NCBI GenBank assembly: GCA_002733665.1
Contig: NVWM01000003.1
Coordinates: 62,001-126,000 of the forward strand
Direction: 5' to 3'
Source: Lutibacter sp.
GTDB lineage: Bacteria; Bacteroidota; Bacteroidia; Flavobacteriales; Flavobacteriaceae
Length of the DNA stretch: 64,000 nucleotides
In this document: in pieces, positions 1-8,711 of the stretch
Numbering within the stretch: the first letter of the stretch is position 1
Layout: each line of letters starts with the position of its first letter
The notes under the pieces: generated by a model
Database searches by the model: none
The model's input: only the letters and a program-made list of their open reading frames with translations
What the model was told of the DNA's origin: nothing
Translations under genes and position numbers: made by a program

Positions 1-414
1 AAGAAATTCTGATTTATTAAAAGCATCTCCAAAACGTTTTGCTGCTTTTTTTACTTCTTTTTCAATCTTAGTGTCTAGTTTCCCAACATAATCTTCAACC
101 AAGACATCTGCTCTGTAACGCTTTTTTGAATCTTTATTATCTATCAATGGATCACTAAAAGCATCAACATGTCCTGATGCTTTCCAAATCTTTGGGTGCA
201 TAAAAATTGCACTATCCAAACCAACAATGTTCTCATTCATTTGAACCATTGCTTTCCACCAATATTCTCTTATATTTTTCTTGAGTTCAACTCCGTTTTG
301 TGCGTAGTCATACACTGCGCTTAAACCATCATAAATCTCGCTACTTTGAAATACATATCCATATTCTTTGGCATGTGAAATTACATGCTTAAACTTATCT
401 TCTTGTTTTGCCAT
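1..414 (-). CDS. glyS: Glycine--tRNA ligase, N-terminal part (runs off the left edge)
   Basis: Charges tRNA-Gly with glycine in the cytosol. Only the first 138 codons lie in the window; the reading frame is open to base 1. The N-terminus (MAKQEDKFKHVISHAKEYG) and the blocks YDYAQNGVELKKNI, NENIVGLDSAIFMHP and KASGHVDAFSDP are those of the class II, alpha-2 type glycyl-tRNA synthetase found in Bacteroidota, archaea and eukaryotes. The ATG at 414 is the only sensible start. The upstream gap holds REP-like inverted repeats. The catalytic core and anticodon-binding domain lie outside the window, so completeness cannot be judged. Confidence 0.93.
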   Translation of the reverse strand, partial: MAKQEDKFKHVISHAKEYGYVFQSSEIYDGLSAVYDYAQNGVELKKNIREYWWKAMVQMNENIVGLDSAIFMHPKIWKASGHVDAFSDPLIDNKDSKKRYRADVLVEDYVGKLDTKIEKEVKKAAKRFGDAFNKSEFL

Positions 415-474
415 TGTGCAAAAATACTAAAGGAATTGGTTCTACCATAAATTTAGTTGAAAATATAAATAGAT

Positions 475-538
475 GTCATTCCAGCGAAAGCTGGAATCTA
501 AAAAACAAAAATGGATTCCGCATCAAGTGCGGAATGAC
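475..538. repeat. REP-like inverted repeat A
   Basis: The outer arms GTCATTCC (475-482) and GGAATGAC (531-538) are perfect complements. Two small hairpins lie inside: TTCCAGC-GAAA-GCTGGAA at the left and an ATTCCGC/GCGGAAT pair at the right. The same GTCATTCC...GGAATGAC signature appears at 59176-59198. It is intergenic and non-coding. Confidence 0.7.
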
Positions 539-569
539 AAGGTTGATGAAAAACTTTATCTAAGCAGTT

Positions 570-675
570 GTCATTTCGACAGAGCTATTTTTGCTGTTTT
601 CAGCCAAAAATAGCGACGAGAAATCTCACATTATTTAGATTTCTCGTCGTTCGTGCCTCACTCTGTCGAAATGAC
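570..675. repeat. REP-like inverted repeat B
   Basis: The 15-bp outer arms GTCATTTCGACAGAG (570-584) and CTCTGTCGAAATGAC (661-675) are perfect complements. A second inner palindrome is built from CGACGAGAAATCT (about 614-626) and AGATTTCTCGTCG (about 638-650). The same GTCATTTCGA core recurs at 22654 and 55547, so this is a dispersed element and not a unique regulatory site. Confidence 0.8.
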
Positions 676-683
676 ATTTGTGT

Positions 684-724
684 AATAAAAAAAGTGGATG
701 CGCTACGAAAGAACATCCACTTTT
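684..724 (-). terminator. Rho-independent terminator of the coiled-coil membrane protein gene
   Basis: Read on the minus strand, the 11-bp stem AAAAGTGGATG / CATCCACTTTT (714-724 and 690-700) closes a 13-nt loop and runs into a T-rich tract. It lies 24 bp past the stop codon at 748. Confidence 0.8.
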
Positions 725-747
725 AAAAAATTTAGTGTGATTAAAAC

Positions 748-1626
748 CTATTTTAATGCAAATTTTGAGCGCGCTACGAGTTGTCCTCCTAAAAATACAT
801 TTACCGTATGTATTCCTTTTACCATTTCTTTTCGATTTACTTCAATTAAAGAAATAACATCAATATTTTGCTTGTTATAAGTTACTGCTGTTTTGTCAGT
901 ATAAATCATTGATTCTCCGCTTTCTAAAACTTCTTCTCCAACACCATGAACAACAACTCCTTTAGGGTTCAACACTTGAATTAGCGCATTTTTTTCTCCT
1001 TCATCAGCCAAACTATTCTCGGCAATTCTAAAACTAATTCGTAAAGCATCAGTACGGCTTGCTCTTGAAGTTTCACTCAATTTCCCACTATTCCGCTCTC
1101 TCATCGGAACAGTCTTAATACTATTTACTTGTAATTTCGCTCCAACTTCAATTTTCCCGATTAACTCAGTATTTTGAAGATTTAAAGTATCTAATTGTGC
1201 TGTTTGACTTTGGATAAATACTCTTGCGCTATCAATTTCATTAGTCAAAAATTGATTTGAAACCCGCAAAGAATCATTAGCCTTAAATAATTCTGCATTT
1301 GAATTCTCCAACGCTTTAATTTTTTTACGATAACGTCTTATGATGCTATAATTTGTTTTCTTTAAATTTTTAACAGAATCTCTAAAAAGTACGATGTCTT
1401 CTCGTTCTAATTTTAATTCTTCTGACAACGTTGAATTATCGTCAATTGCCGTGTCTAGTTTGGCAATCATTTCGTCTAAATCATGTTCGATTTTAACTTT
1501 TTCATCCTCTAAAAAGGCTTTTGATTTTTGCAATTCGGTATTATTGACATACATATAGCCTAAAAGACCAAGTAGTAATGCTATTAAGACACCAATAATG
1601 ATTTTGTTTGATTTTTTGTTTTCCAT
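748..1626 (-). CDS. Inner-membrane-anchored coiled-coil protein of unknown function
   Basis: I recognise this only as a conserved flavobacterial type of protein without an assigned function. Residues about 8-27 form one hydrophobic helix (IIIGVLIALLLGLLGYMYV) after a short basic N-terminus. About residues 30-165 are a heptad-rich coiled coil full of Leu, Glu, Lys and Asn. About residues 180-292 form a compact beta-rich domain ending in VNVFLGGQLVARSKF. The likely topology is a cytoplasmic tip, one membrane helix and an extracytoplasmic rod carrying a globular head. It has its own terminator directly downstream. The upstream gene is 68 bp away on the same strand, so co-transcription is possible. 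Confidence 0.8.
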   Translation of the reverse strand: MENKKSNKIIIGVLIALLLGLLGYMYVNNTELQKSKAFLEDEKVKIEHDLDEMIAKLDTAIDDNSTLSEELKLEREDIVLFRDSVKNLKKTNYSIIRRYRKKIKALENSNAELFKANDSLRVSNQFLTNEIDSARVFIQSQTAQLDTLNLQNTELIGKIEVGAKLQVNSIKTVPMRERNSGKLSETSRASRTDALRISFRIAENSLADEGEKNALIQVLNPKGVVVHGVGEEVLESGESMIYTDKTAVTYNKQNIDVISLIEVNRKEMVKGIHTVNVFLGGQLVARSKFALK

Positions 1627-1694
1627 GAGTAAATAAATTATATAGGTTGATACACTAGTAACGAGTAAAATTACTGAAAATTATTTTATCCTTT

Positions 1695-2252
1695 TTATTT
1701 TTCACATAGATACAGAAAAGCCGGAGGAATATTTAATGGTTCAAAATCTAACTTAACTTTTCTGTTAAAAACAGCCTTAAATTGCTTTAAAAATTGCGTA
1801 CTATATTGAAATTGTACAAAGCGACCTTTTTCTTCTAAAACTTTATAAGAATTCTCAATAATTGCTTGGGATAATTCTTTAGGAAGCATCGTTAATGGAA
1901 GGCTTGAAATAAAATTATCAACCTTTTTAAATCCAAATTTTTCAATTTCTTGCTGGATATTTTCTGCCGAAGTATTCAAAACTATTAATTGCTTATGATT
2001 TATTTTCTTTAATTCATTATAAAAAACTTTGTTAATTTCAAAACAAACAAGTGTTGTTGAAGGTTCAATCTTTTTTAAGATTTGTTTTGTAATAATGCCA
2101 TTACCAGATCCAAATTCAACAATTAATTTAGAATTTGTAAAATCTATATTACTTAAAATTCTCTTTACTAAAAAACGAGAACTTGGTATTATAGTTCCTG
2201 ATGTCTTAAAATTTTTAACAGCTTCTTTAAAAAATGCGACTTTTTCCTGCAT
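1695..2252 (-). CDS. SAM-dependent methyltransferase, PmtA / rRNA-adenine-dimethylase-like
   Basis: A 185-residue Rossmann-fold methyltransferase. The SAM-binding motif I is clear (LIVEFGSGNGIIT, around residue 43), an acidic motif II follows (LVCFEINKVF), and SSLPLTMLP occupies the motif IV position. The small size and the TSGTIIPSS approach to motif I resemble phospholipid N-methyltransferases (PmtA) and KsgA-like proteins; the sequence alone does not decide between lipid and RNA substrates. I start it at the ATG at 2252; a TTG at 2282 in the same frame would add ten residues. It is divergent from comF, with about 50 bp between the starts. Confidence 0.8.
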   Translation of the reverse strand: MQEKVAFFKEAVKNFKTSGTIIPSSRFLVKRILSNIDFTNSKLIVEFGSGNGIITKQILKKIEPSTTLVCFEINKVFYNELKKINHKQLIVLNTSAENIQQEIEKFGFKKVDNFISSLPLTMLPKELSQAIIENSYKVLEEKGRFVQFQYSTQFLKQFKAVFNRKVKLDFEPLNIPPAFLYLCEK

Positions 2253-2304
2253 CAATATTTTTAGTTTGTTATATTTATGCAACTTTATTAAATCTCAATT
2301 AAAG

Positions 2305-2991
2305 ATGCAATTATTAAAAGATATTTTTAACTTATTTTTTCCTGATGTTTGTTTGAACTGTAAACTTCAATTAAGTAAAAATGAATCTTTGATTTGTACA
2401 CAATGTCGACATGATTTCCCTCAAACAAACTTCACTAATACTCCTGAAAACATAATAGAAAAGAAGTTTTATGGGCGAGTACCATTACATGCCGCAACAT
2501 CTCTTTTTTACTATCATAAAAACGGAAAGATACAACAAATAATCCATCAATTAAAATATAAGAACCAGCAAGAAATTGGAACTCTGTTTGGTAATTGGCT
2601 TGGAGAAGAGATGGTGCAAAGCAATCGTTTTAATACTATTGATTGTATTGTCCCTGTTCCTTTACATCCAAAGAAAAAGAAAATAAGAGGATATAATCAG
2701 TTAACAAAATTTGGTGAGGTGCTGTCTGAAAAATTGAACTCTCAATTAATCGAAAACAAATTAATCAAAATAGAATCTACAGAAACACAAACTCATAAGG
2801 GTCGTGTAGAGCGCTGGAGAAACACACAACATTTGTTTGACCTTTCGGATGTTTCATTTTTTGAAAACAAACACATTTTATTAATTGACGATGTAGTGAC
2901 GACTGGAGCAACGATAGAATCTTGTGCCAATCAATTATTAAAAACTAAAAACATCAAAATCAGCATTGCAGTTATGGCTTTTACAGAATAA
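2305..2991 (+). CDS. comF: ComF family phosphoribosyltransferase-like protein
   Basis: ComF proteins take part in DNA uptake or related DNA metabolism in several bacteria; the exact reaction is not settled. This 228-residue protein has an N-terminal zinc-finger-like region (CLNC about residues 16-19, CTQC about residues 32-35) followed by a phosphoribosyltransferase domain with the PRPP loop LLIDDVVTTGATI near residue 195. The segment DCIVPVPLHPKKKKIRGYNQ is the usual ComF core. The open frame continues upstream to 2029, but that part is antisense to the methyltransferase gene; the ATG at 2305 gives a family-typical start. Confidence 0.9.
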   Translation: MQLLKDIFNLFFPDVCLNCKLQLSKNESLICTQCRHDFPQTNFTNTPENIIEKKFYGRVPLHAATSLFYYHKNGKIQQIIHQLKYKNQQEIGTLFGNWLGEEMVQSNRFNTIDCIVPVPLHPKKKKIRGYNQLTKFGEVLSEKLNSQLIENKLIKIESTETQTHKGRVERWRNTQHLFDLSDVSFFENKHILLIDDVVTTGATIESCANQLLKTKNIKISIAVMAFTE

Positions 2992-3056
2992 AATATCTAC
3001 TTAAATAGTGCGTTCTATGATAAAAAATAGTTTTCTTTGTATTAAATAAAATCTAA

Positions 3057-4658
3057 ATGAAGGTTCGTTTTTTATATCCTATTTATAGTCTTGTTGTTTT
3101 ATTAATGCTTGATAGTTGCGCGCGTCGTGGAAGACCTACAGGAGGAGAGAAAGATTTACTTGCTCCAATACTTATTTCTGCAGAACCAGACCATAAGAGC
3201 ATCAATTTTAATACTAAAAAAATTAGAATCAACTTTGATGAATATATCAAATTAAAAGATATAAATAAGCAATTAGTGATTTCTCCACCAATGGACAATC
3301 AACCAATTATTACACCTGTTGGAAGCGCAAGTAAGTTTATCAATATAAAAATTTTAGACACTTTAAAAGAAAATACTACCTACACCTTTAATTTTGGAAA
3401 CAGTGTTGAAGATAACAACGAAGGCAACCCTTTAGAGCAATTTAAATATGTGTTTTCTACAGGGAGTTATATAGATTATTTGAGTGTTTCTGGAACGATT
3501 ACTGATGCTTTTAATAAAAATCCAGATGAAGATGTTTCAATTTTATTATACCAAGTTACAGAAAATTATACGGATTCAATTATTTATAACGAACGACCAA
3601 GTTATGTTGCCAACTCGTTAGATAGTATTGGTTTTGAACTGACCAATCTTAAAAATGGTAAATACCTTATGGTTGCACTCAATGATGCAAACAACAATTA
3701 TAAATTCGACCCAAAAATAGACAAAATTGGATTTCTTCCAGATTTTATAACACTTCCTACGGATACAACATTCAACATAAATATATTTAAAGAAGAACTT
3801 CCTTTTAAATTAATACGTCCGTCTGAGGTAAAAAAAGGACATCTTTATTTTGGTTATGAAGGCGATCCAAAAGGGATTACTATAGAACCTTTATTAAAAC
3901 AATCTGACAGTTTTAAATCCACATTAGTTTTTGAAAAAGAATTTGATTCTGTTAGTTATTGGTATACTCCTATTAAAGCAGACTCTATACAATTTAAAGT
4001 TAGCCATAAAAGTTATGTTGATACTGTAACTGTTAAACTACGCTCTAAAGAGATTGATTCACTACTTGTAACAAATGAAAGTAGAGGAATTTTAAATTTA
4101 CGAGATACTTTTGCAATTTCAACCAACATTCCTATTCATAGCATAGATAAATCGAAAATCAAAATTATGGATAAAGATTCAGTAAATGTGACTTTTACTA
4201 CGTCTTTAGACGCTTCAAAAATGAAATTAAAACTCAATTTTGAGAAAAAATACAATAATCGCTATAAATTAAACTTACTGCCAAGTGCTGTTGAAGATTT
4301 GTTTGGAAATATAAATGACACACTAAATTTCAATGCGAGCACCAAACATCCTGACGATTACGGGATTATAAATTTTTCACTTACAAATATTGAAAATTTT
4401 CCAGTTATCATTCAACTTGTTGATGATAGTTACAAACTTATAGAGGAGGTTTATGCTACTGAAAATCAAATACTTAAATTCAAATACTTAGATCCTAAAA
4501 ATTATACGTTTAGAGTTATTTATGATACCAACAAAAATGGGAAATGGGACTCTGGAAACTTCTTAAAAAGAATAAAGCCAGAAAAAGTTAAGTACTTTGA
4601 TAAAATTATTGAAATACGGGCAAATTGGGAAGAACATGAAGATTTTAACCTGAATTAA
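3057..4658 (+). CDS. Lipoprotein with SbsA-type Ig-like domain
   Basis: A 533-residue predicted lipoprotein; the signal peptide ends in the lipobox LDSC with the acylated Cys near residue 21. Right after it comes RRGRPTGGEKDLLAP, a block I know from many flavobacterial Ig-like lipoproteins. Residues about 38-130 (PDHKSINFNTKKIRINFDEYI...) form a bacterial Ig-like domain of the SbsA/Big_5 kind. The middle is beta-rich, and the C-terminus carries DTNKNGKWDSG, typical of small carboxypeptidase-regulatory-like domains. It probably sits on the outer membrane. Enzymatic residues are not evident. It lies 65 bp after comF on the same strand and may share its transcript. Confidence 0.85.
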   Translation: MKVRFLYPIYSLVVLLMLDSCARRGRPTGGEKDLLAPILISAEPDHKSINFNTKKIRINFDEYIKLKDINKQLVISPPMDNQPIITPVGSASKFINIKILDTLKENTTYTFNFGNSVEDNNEGNPLEQFKYVFSTGSYIDYLSVSGTITDAFNKNPDEDVSILLYQVTENYTDSIIYNERPSYVANSLDSIGFELTNLKNGKYLMVALNDANNNYKFDPKIDKIGFLPDFITLPTDTTFNINIFKEELPFKLIRPSEVKKGHLYFGYEGDPKGITIEPLLKQSDSFKSTLVFEKEFDSVSYWYTPIKADSIQFKVSHKSYVDTVTVKLRSKEIDSLLVTNESRGILNLRDTFAISTNIPIHSIDKSKIKIMDKDSVNVTFTTSLDASKMKLKLNFEKKYNNRYKLNLLPSAVEDLFGNINDTLNFNASTKHPDDYGIINFSLTNIENFPVIIQLVDDSYKLIEEVYATENQILKFKYLDPKNYTFRVIYDTNKNGKWDSGNFLKRIKPEKVKYFDKIIEIRANWEEHEDFNLN

Positions 4659-4730
4659 AATAAAGAATGCTTTAAAACGTTAAAATAAAAATAGTTTTTG
4701 TTACATTTGGCATAATAGTAAAATATCGTA

Positions 4731-5558
4731 TTGATAAAAATTACGAAAATATTAACCCCATTATTTGTACTTTTCTTATTTGTTACAAATACAACCTCTG
4801 CTCAAAATTGGCGTAAGTATGGCAATAGAAGCCATGAAATTGGCTTTATGAGTGGATCTGCCCATTTTACAACAGACTATGGAGAACGTTTTTTATTCAA
4901 AAGTAATGTTGGAGGAAATGTAGGTGTTGGATTTGGGATTATTCATTATTTAACATTTGTAGATTACCGATATAGATGGAATCAACAGGCAAGTTGGTGG
5001 GTTGACCACTTTAGATTGCGTAATGAACTTTCCTATATGAGTACTGATTTAGATCACTTTGGTCAATATGTTGATGCAAGTCAAACATCTGAACAAGCTG
5101 ATAAATTACGTGCTATGCATGGTAAATCTAGAACAATAAATATAGGGACTCAATTAGAGTATCATTTTAAAAATATTACTGATTTTGGCTCAAGAAGAGA
5201 TCCTGACAATAAGTACTCTCCCTATGCAAGTTTGGGCGTTCTTGGTGTTTTTTATAACCCTTCGCTTTATTCTGATTTTGGCGATGGTGATTGGAAAGCA
5301 GATCAAAATATTTTATACGAAAAATGGGCTATTCCTGGAACTGTAAATGATGATGCTGGATTTGCATTTTCTGTCACTGCTGGTCTTGGAACTCGTAAAA
5401 AATTAGGTGAATATTCTGATATCTTTATTGAAGCGAAATGGCAATATTATTTCTCAAATTGGATTGATGCTTTAAACGCTACAGATCCTTCTGCAAATAA
5501 TCTTTTTAACGATTGGAATATGTTTATTCACGCAGGATACATCTATTACCTAAACTAA
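4731..5558 (+). CDS. Outer-membrane beta-barrel protein, THC0290_0291 family
   Basis: A 275-residue exported protein whose signal peptide ends near ...VTNTTSAQ. The mature part shows the pattern I associate with the THC0290_0291 family: HEIGFMSGSAHFTTDYGERF, VGFGIIHYLTF, DHFRLRNELSYMSTDLDHFG, KLRAMHGKSR and YASLGVLGVFYNP. Alternating hydrophobic strands and an aromatic C-terminal strand (MFIHAGYIYYLN) fit a small outer-membrane barrel. No biochemical role is known to me. The start is a TTG at 4731; the next in-frame ATG falls within the mature protein, so the TTG is needed to keep the signal peptide. Confidence 0.82.
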   Translation: MIKITKILTPLFVLFLFVTNTTSAQNWRKYGNRSHEIGFMSGSAHFTTDYGERFLFKSNVGGNVGVGFGIIHYLTFVDYRYRWNQQASWWVDHFRLRNELSYMSTDLDHFGQYVDASQTSEQADKLRAMHGKSRTINIGTQLEYHFKNITDFGSRRDPDNKYSPYASLGVLGVFYNPSLYSDFGDGDWKADQNILYEKWAIPGTVNDDAGFAFSVTAGLGTRKKLGEYSDIFIEAKWQYYFSNWIDALNATDPSANNLFNDWNMFIHAGYIYYLN

Positions 5559-5586
5559 AAAAGAGCGAATTTTCATTCACTCTTTT
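5557..5586. terminator. Bidirectional terminator between convergent genes
   Basis: The stem AAAAGAGCGAAT (5559-5570) / ATTCACTCTTTT (5575-5586) has a 4-nt loop and one imperfect pair, which becomes a G-U wobble in the minus-strand transcript. A/T tracts flank both sides. It serves the barrel gene (plus) and the cystathionine gamma-synthase gene (minus). Confidence 0.8.
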
Positions 5587-5606
5587 CTCAATTATTTTTT
5601 TTAAAA

Positions 5607-6752
5607 TTACACTAATTTAAGGGCGTTTGCTATATCGTCAATTAAATCATTTACATCTTCAACACCAACACTTAGTCTTGTTAAAGAATCTGTAATTCCA
5701 AGTTTTTCTCGTTCTACTGCAGGAATAGATGCGTGTGTCATTGTTGCTGGATGATTTACCAAACTTTCAACGCCTCCAAGCGACTCTGCAAGGGTAATAA
5801 CATTAAAGTTTTCTAGCATTTTAAATGTCGTTTCTTTAGATTTATCTTTCAATCTAAAAGATAGCATTCCTCCAAAACCTCTCATTTGACTTTTTGCAAC
5901 TTCATGATTTGGATGACTTTCTAATCCTGGATAATAAACTGTTTCTACCTTTGGATGTTTATTTAAAAATTCTGCAACAAGTTGAGCATTTTCATTATGT
6001 CTTTGCACTCTCAATGCCAATGTTTTAACACCTCTAAGTGCTAAAAAACAATCCATTGGCCCTGCAATTGCTCCTGCAGCAAACTGTATGAAATGTAAAT
6101 CTTTTGCTAATTTATCATCCTTTACCATTAAGGCTCCCATAACAACATCAGAATGCCCTCCTAAGTATTTTGTTGCCGAATGCATTACTATATCAGCACC
6201 CATTTCTAAAGGTCTTTGATTATAAGGAGTCGCGAATGTATTGTCAACTGCAGTCAATAAGTTATTGGCTTTTGCAATTGCTGTGATTGCTGAAATGTCA
6301 GCAACTTTTAACAACGGATTTGTAGGTGTTTCTAACCAAATCAATTTTGTATTATCCGTAATTGCATTAGCAACATTCTCAGGATTGTTCATATCTACAA
6401 ATGAAAATTTCAATCCGTATTTAGAAAATAACAGTGTAAACATTCTATAGGAACCTCCATATAAATCATCTCCTGCTATAATATGATCTCCTGAATTAAA
6501 TAAACGTAGCACACAATCTGTTGCTGCTAAACCTGAAGCGAACGCCAAACCATGAGAACCATTTTCAATACTTGCAAATGCTTTTTCTAATGCATGTCTC
6601 GTTGGATTTTCTCCTCTTGAATATTCATATCCTTTATGTTTCCCAGGACTCTGCTGAACATATGTAGATGTTTGAAAAATTGGAGTCATTACTGCTCCTG
6701 TACTTGGGTCGTGCTGCTGACCTCCGTGAATTGTTTTTGTATTGAATTTCAT
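5607..6752 (-). CDS. metB: Cystathionine gamma-synthase / trans-sulfuration PLP enzyme
   Basis: A PLP-dependent enzyme of the Cys/Met metabolism family, 381 residues, the usual length. It has the N-terminal substrate-entry region TKTIHGGQQHDPSTGAV, the YEYSRGENPTRHALE block, the cofactor site HSATKYLGGHSD with the Schiff-base lysine near residue 196, and SLGGVESLVNHPATMTH near the C-terminus. These fit cystathionine gamma-synthase, which joins an activated homoserine ester and cysteine in methionine synthesis. Closely related cystathionine gamma-lyases share these motifs, so the direction of the reaction is inferred. It follows an antiporter gene on the same strand with a 38-bp gap. Confidence 0.87.
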   Translation of the reverse strand: MKFNTKTIHGGQQHDPSTGAVMTPIFQTSTYVQQSPGKHKGYEYSRGENPTRHALEKAFASIENGSHGLAFASGLAATDCVLRLFNSGDHIIAGDDLYGGSYRMFTLLFSKYGLKFSFVDMNNPENVANAITDNTKLIWLETPTNPLLKVADISAITAIAKANNLLTAVDNTFATPYNQRPLEMGADIVMHSATKYLGGHSDVVMGALMVKDDKLAKDLHFIQFAAGAIAGPMDCFLALRGVKTLALRVQRHNENAQLVAEFLNKHPKVETVYYPGLESHPNHEVAKSQMRGFGGMLSFRLKDKSKETTFKMLENFNVITLAESLGGVESLVNHPATMTHASIPAVEREKLGITDSLTRLSVGVEDVNDLIDDIANALKLV

Positions 6753-6790
6753 TCTCTTTTTGTCTAATAATTTATTTAAAACTTACTTCT

Positions 6791-8026
6791 CTAAGTTAAT
6801 TTTTTTATCAATTTTCCTACTGTTAATCCTTGGCCAATAATTGAAAACACTACAACTGTGTAGGTCATAACTAAGAACAGATCTTTGTGCATTGCATCGG
6901 TCAAAGATAATGCTAGTGCAATTGATATTCCGCCTCGCAATCCTCCCCAAGTCATCAAGGCATTGGTGTTTTTTACAAAGTCTAATTTCTTTTTATAGAA
7001 TTTTATTGGCAATAAAAGTGATAAGTACCGTGCAAATAATATGGTTGGAATGGCTAAAACTCCTGCTAAGATATACTTTCCGTCAAAAGTTAAGACCAAC
7101 ATCTCCATACCTATCATTACAAATAAAACAGTATTTAAAAGTACATCTACCAATTCCCAAAATTTATCTACATATTGCTCTGTTACTTCACTCATTGATG
7201 ATTGTCTTACTGTATCATTCCCAACAATTAAACCAGCAACAACCATTGCTAAAGGAGCAGAAATGTGTAGTTTTTGCGCTAATAAAGTTCCACCCATAAC
7301 TGCGGCGATAGTGATGATTACTTCAGTATCATAATCATTAATTGATTTTAATAAAATATAGGTTAAATACCCTAAAACACCTCCTAATAATAAACCTCCA
7401 CCAACTTCTTGAACAAATTCTTGTAACGTATGCCATACCGAAAAATGTTCCATTCCCTTACTTGCAATCCCAAAAATGGTAATGAAAATAACAACTCCAA
7501 CTCCATCATTAAATAATGATTCTCCTACAATTTTTGTTTCTAGTTTTTTTGGAGCTCCAACCTTTTTTAAGATTCCTAAAACAGCAATTGGATCGGTTGG
7601 TGAAATTAACGCTCCGAATAATAAACAATAGATAAAATCTGTATCAAGATTGATGACTTTTAATAAATAAAAAGTAAATACTCCTACTAAAAATGTAGAA
7701 GTAAATGTCCCTAAAGTAGCGAATGCTAAAATAGGTTTCCGTTGTATTTTTAATTGCTGAAAATTGGTGTGCAATGCTCCTGCAAACAACAAGAAGCTTA
7801 GCATCACATCGAGTAAAAGGTTTCCGAAATTAATACTTCCAATCAACTCTCTTTCTTTGTCTAAAAGCGTTTGATCAAAGTAACCAATTCCTAAAACGAC
7901 CAATGTAAAAACAATGGTTATTAACATCAAACCAATAGTGTTTGGTAATTTTAAAAACTTGACATTTATATAGCCAAAAATGGCTGATAAAACGATTAAT
8001 ATTGTTGCAATTGCATAAAAATCCAT
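6791..8026 (-). CDS. Na+/H+ antiporter of the CPA1 (NhaP-like) family
   Basis: A 411-residue inner-membrane protein with about twelve hydrophobic segments. The motif LLFGALISPTDPIAVLGIL and the later NDGVGVVIF carry the Asp residues that bind ions in cation:proton antiporter 1 proteins, and WGGLRGGISIALAL near the C-terminus is also characteristic. It likely exchanges Na+ for protons across the inner membrane, fitting a marine lifestyle. It lacks a long cytoplasmic tail. Its start lies two bases after the stop of the DinB-like gene, so the two are almost certainly one transcript. Confidence 0.9.
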   Translation of the reverse strand: MDFYAIATILIVLSAIFGYINVKFLKLPNTIGLMLITIVFTLVVLGIGYFDQTLLDKERELIGSINFGNLLLDVMLSFLLFAGALHTNFQQLKIQRKPILAFATLGTFTSTFLVGVFTFYLLKVINLDTDFIYCLLFGALISPTDPIAVLGILKKVGAPKKLETKIVGESLFNDGVGVVIFITIFGIASKGMEHFSVWHTLQEFVQEVGGGLLLGGVLGYLTYILLKSINDYDTEVIITIAAVMGGTLLAQKLHISAPLAMVVAGLIVGNDTVRQSSMSEVTEQYVDKFWELVDVLLNTVLFVMIGMEMLVLTFDGKYILAGVLAIPTILFARYLSLLLPIKFYKKKLDFVKNTNALMTWGGLRGGISIALALSLTDAMHKDLFLVMTYTVVVFSIIGQGLTVGKLIKKLT

Positions 8027-8028
8027 AG

Positions 8029-8478
8029 TTAAACAATTTTTTTGATTGATAAAATCATACCAAGATGAATCCCTTCATGAAACGCATTAAAAGCAATTGC
8101 ATCATCAATATTTTTAAGTGTAATTCCTGTACTTGTAGGATATTCTTTAAAATTTTCAAACATCCCTTTTTCGTAATCTATTTTAGTTTGCTTTACCGCA
8201 GGAATCAATTGTGTCTTTACCTCTTCTACTTCCTCTTTTGATATTTCTCCTGTTGGAATTGAGCCTTTGCCGTATAGTTTAACAAACTTAGTATCTACTG
8301 GCAGGTCTAAACCTGATAAACTATAGGTTAACATTTGCTCTGTAATTAAAATATGAGCAATGTTCCAAATGATATTGTTTTTAAACCCTTTTGGAATGGT
8401 AAACAACTGTTCTGTACTTAGATTTTCTAAGAAATAAAGTAAGGTAGTTCTGTTAAATGCAGTGACTTGAAAGTTCAT
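8029..8478 (-). CDS. DinB family protein
   Basis: A 149-residue four-helix-bundle protein of the DinB/YfiT type. The first His motif is NIIWNIAHILITEQ near residue 35, and the last is FNAFHEGIHLG near residue 133; together they would supply the metal-binding histidines. The start at 8478 (MNFQVTAFNRTTLL) matches family N-termini better than the ATG 45 bases upstream, which would add a lysine/isoleucine-rich stretch with no match to the fold. The biochemical role is unknown; several DinB-fold proteins are thiol transferases. It is the first gene of a probable DinB-antiporter-metB run. Confidence 0.8.
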   Translation of the reverse strand: MNFQVTAFNRTTLLYFLENLSTEQLFTIPKGFKNNIIWNIAHILITEQMLTYSLSGLDLPVDTKFVKLYGKGSIPTGEISKEEVEEVKTQLIPAVKQTKIDYEKGMFENFKEYPTSTGITLKNIDDAIAFNAFHEGIHLGMILSIKKIV

Positions 8479-8607
8479 AGTATCAGTTAAAAATATTTTG
8501 ATAAAAATACTGCTTTTTTTCAAATGGATATCTACCTCAACTTTTCTATTTTCTTAACATTTAACCTTCATAACTTGACTTTGAAATTTTTTATCTCTAA
8601 CTTTACA

Positions 8608-8619
8608 TATCATATGATA
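8608..8619. promoter_or_regulatory. Palindrome between the divergent DinB and YitT genes
   Basis: A perfect 12-bp palindrome, TATCATATGATA, with further off-centre complementary arms TAACTTT (8598-8604) and AAAGTTA (8619-8625). It lies in the divergent intergenic region, 89 bp before the YitT start. It could be an operator, but AT-rich palindromes of this size also arise by chance. Confidence 0.3.
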
Positions 8620-8711
8620 AAGTTAATTAAAACTGAGTATATCTTGACATTGTGTAACATTGTAAAAAAATACTAAAAAGTAAAGATTAATAGCAATAAC
8701 AAAAAAATGAA

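Larger units (their letters stand above)
415..747. other. Intergenic region of 333 bp with two REP-like elements and a terminator
   Basis: This gap between the start of glyS and the end of the next minus-strand gene holds no convincing gene. It contains two separate inverted-repeat elements (475-538 and 570-675) and a hairpin terminator (684-724). A short plus-strand open frame from 698 only reads through the terminator and the antisense of the neighbouring gene. Confidence 0.7.

Noticed and set aside
2029-2304. In-frame upstream extension of comF
   Set aside because: This stretch is antisense to the methyltransferase gene and has no ComF similarity; the ATG at 2305 starts the zinc-finger region normally seen first.
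6892-7334. Overlapping plus-strand frames within the antiporter gene
   Set aside because: They are antisense to a gene with clear membrane and ion-binding motifs; the translated sequences have no coherent pattern.
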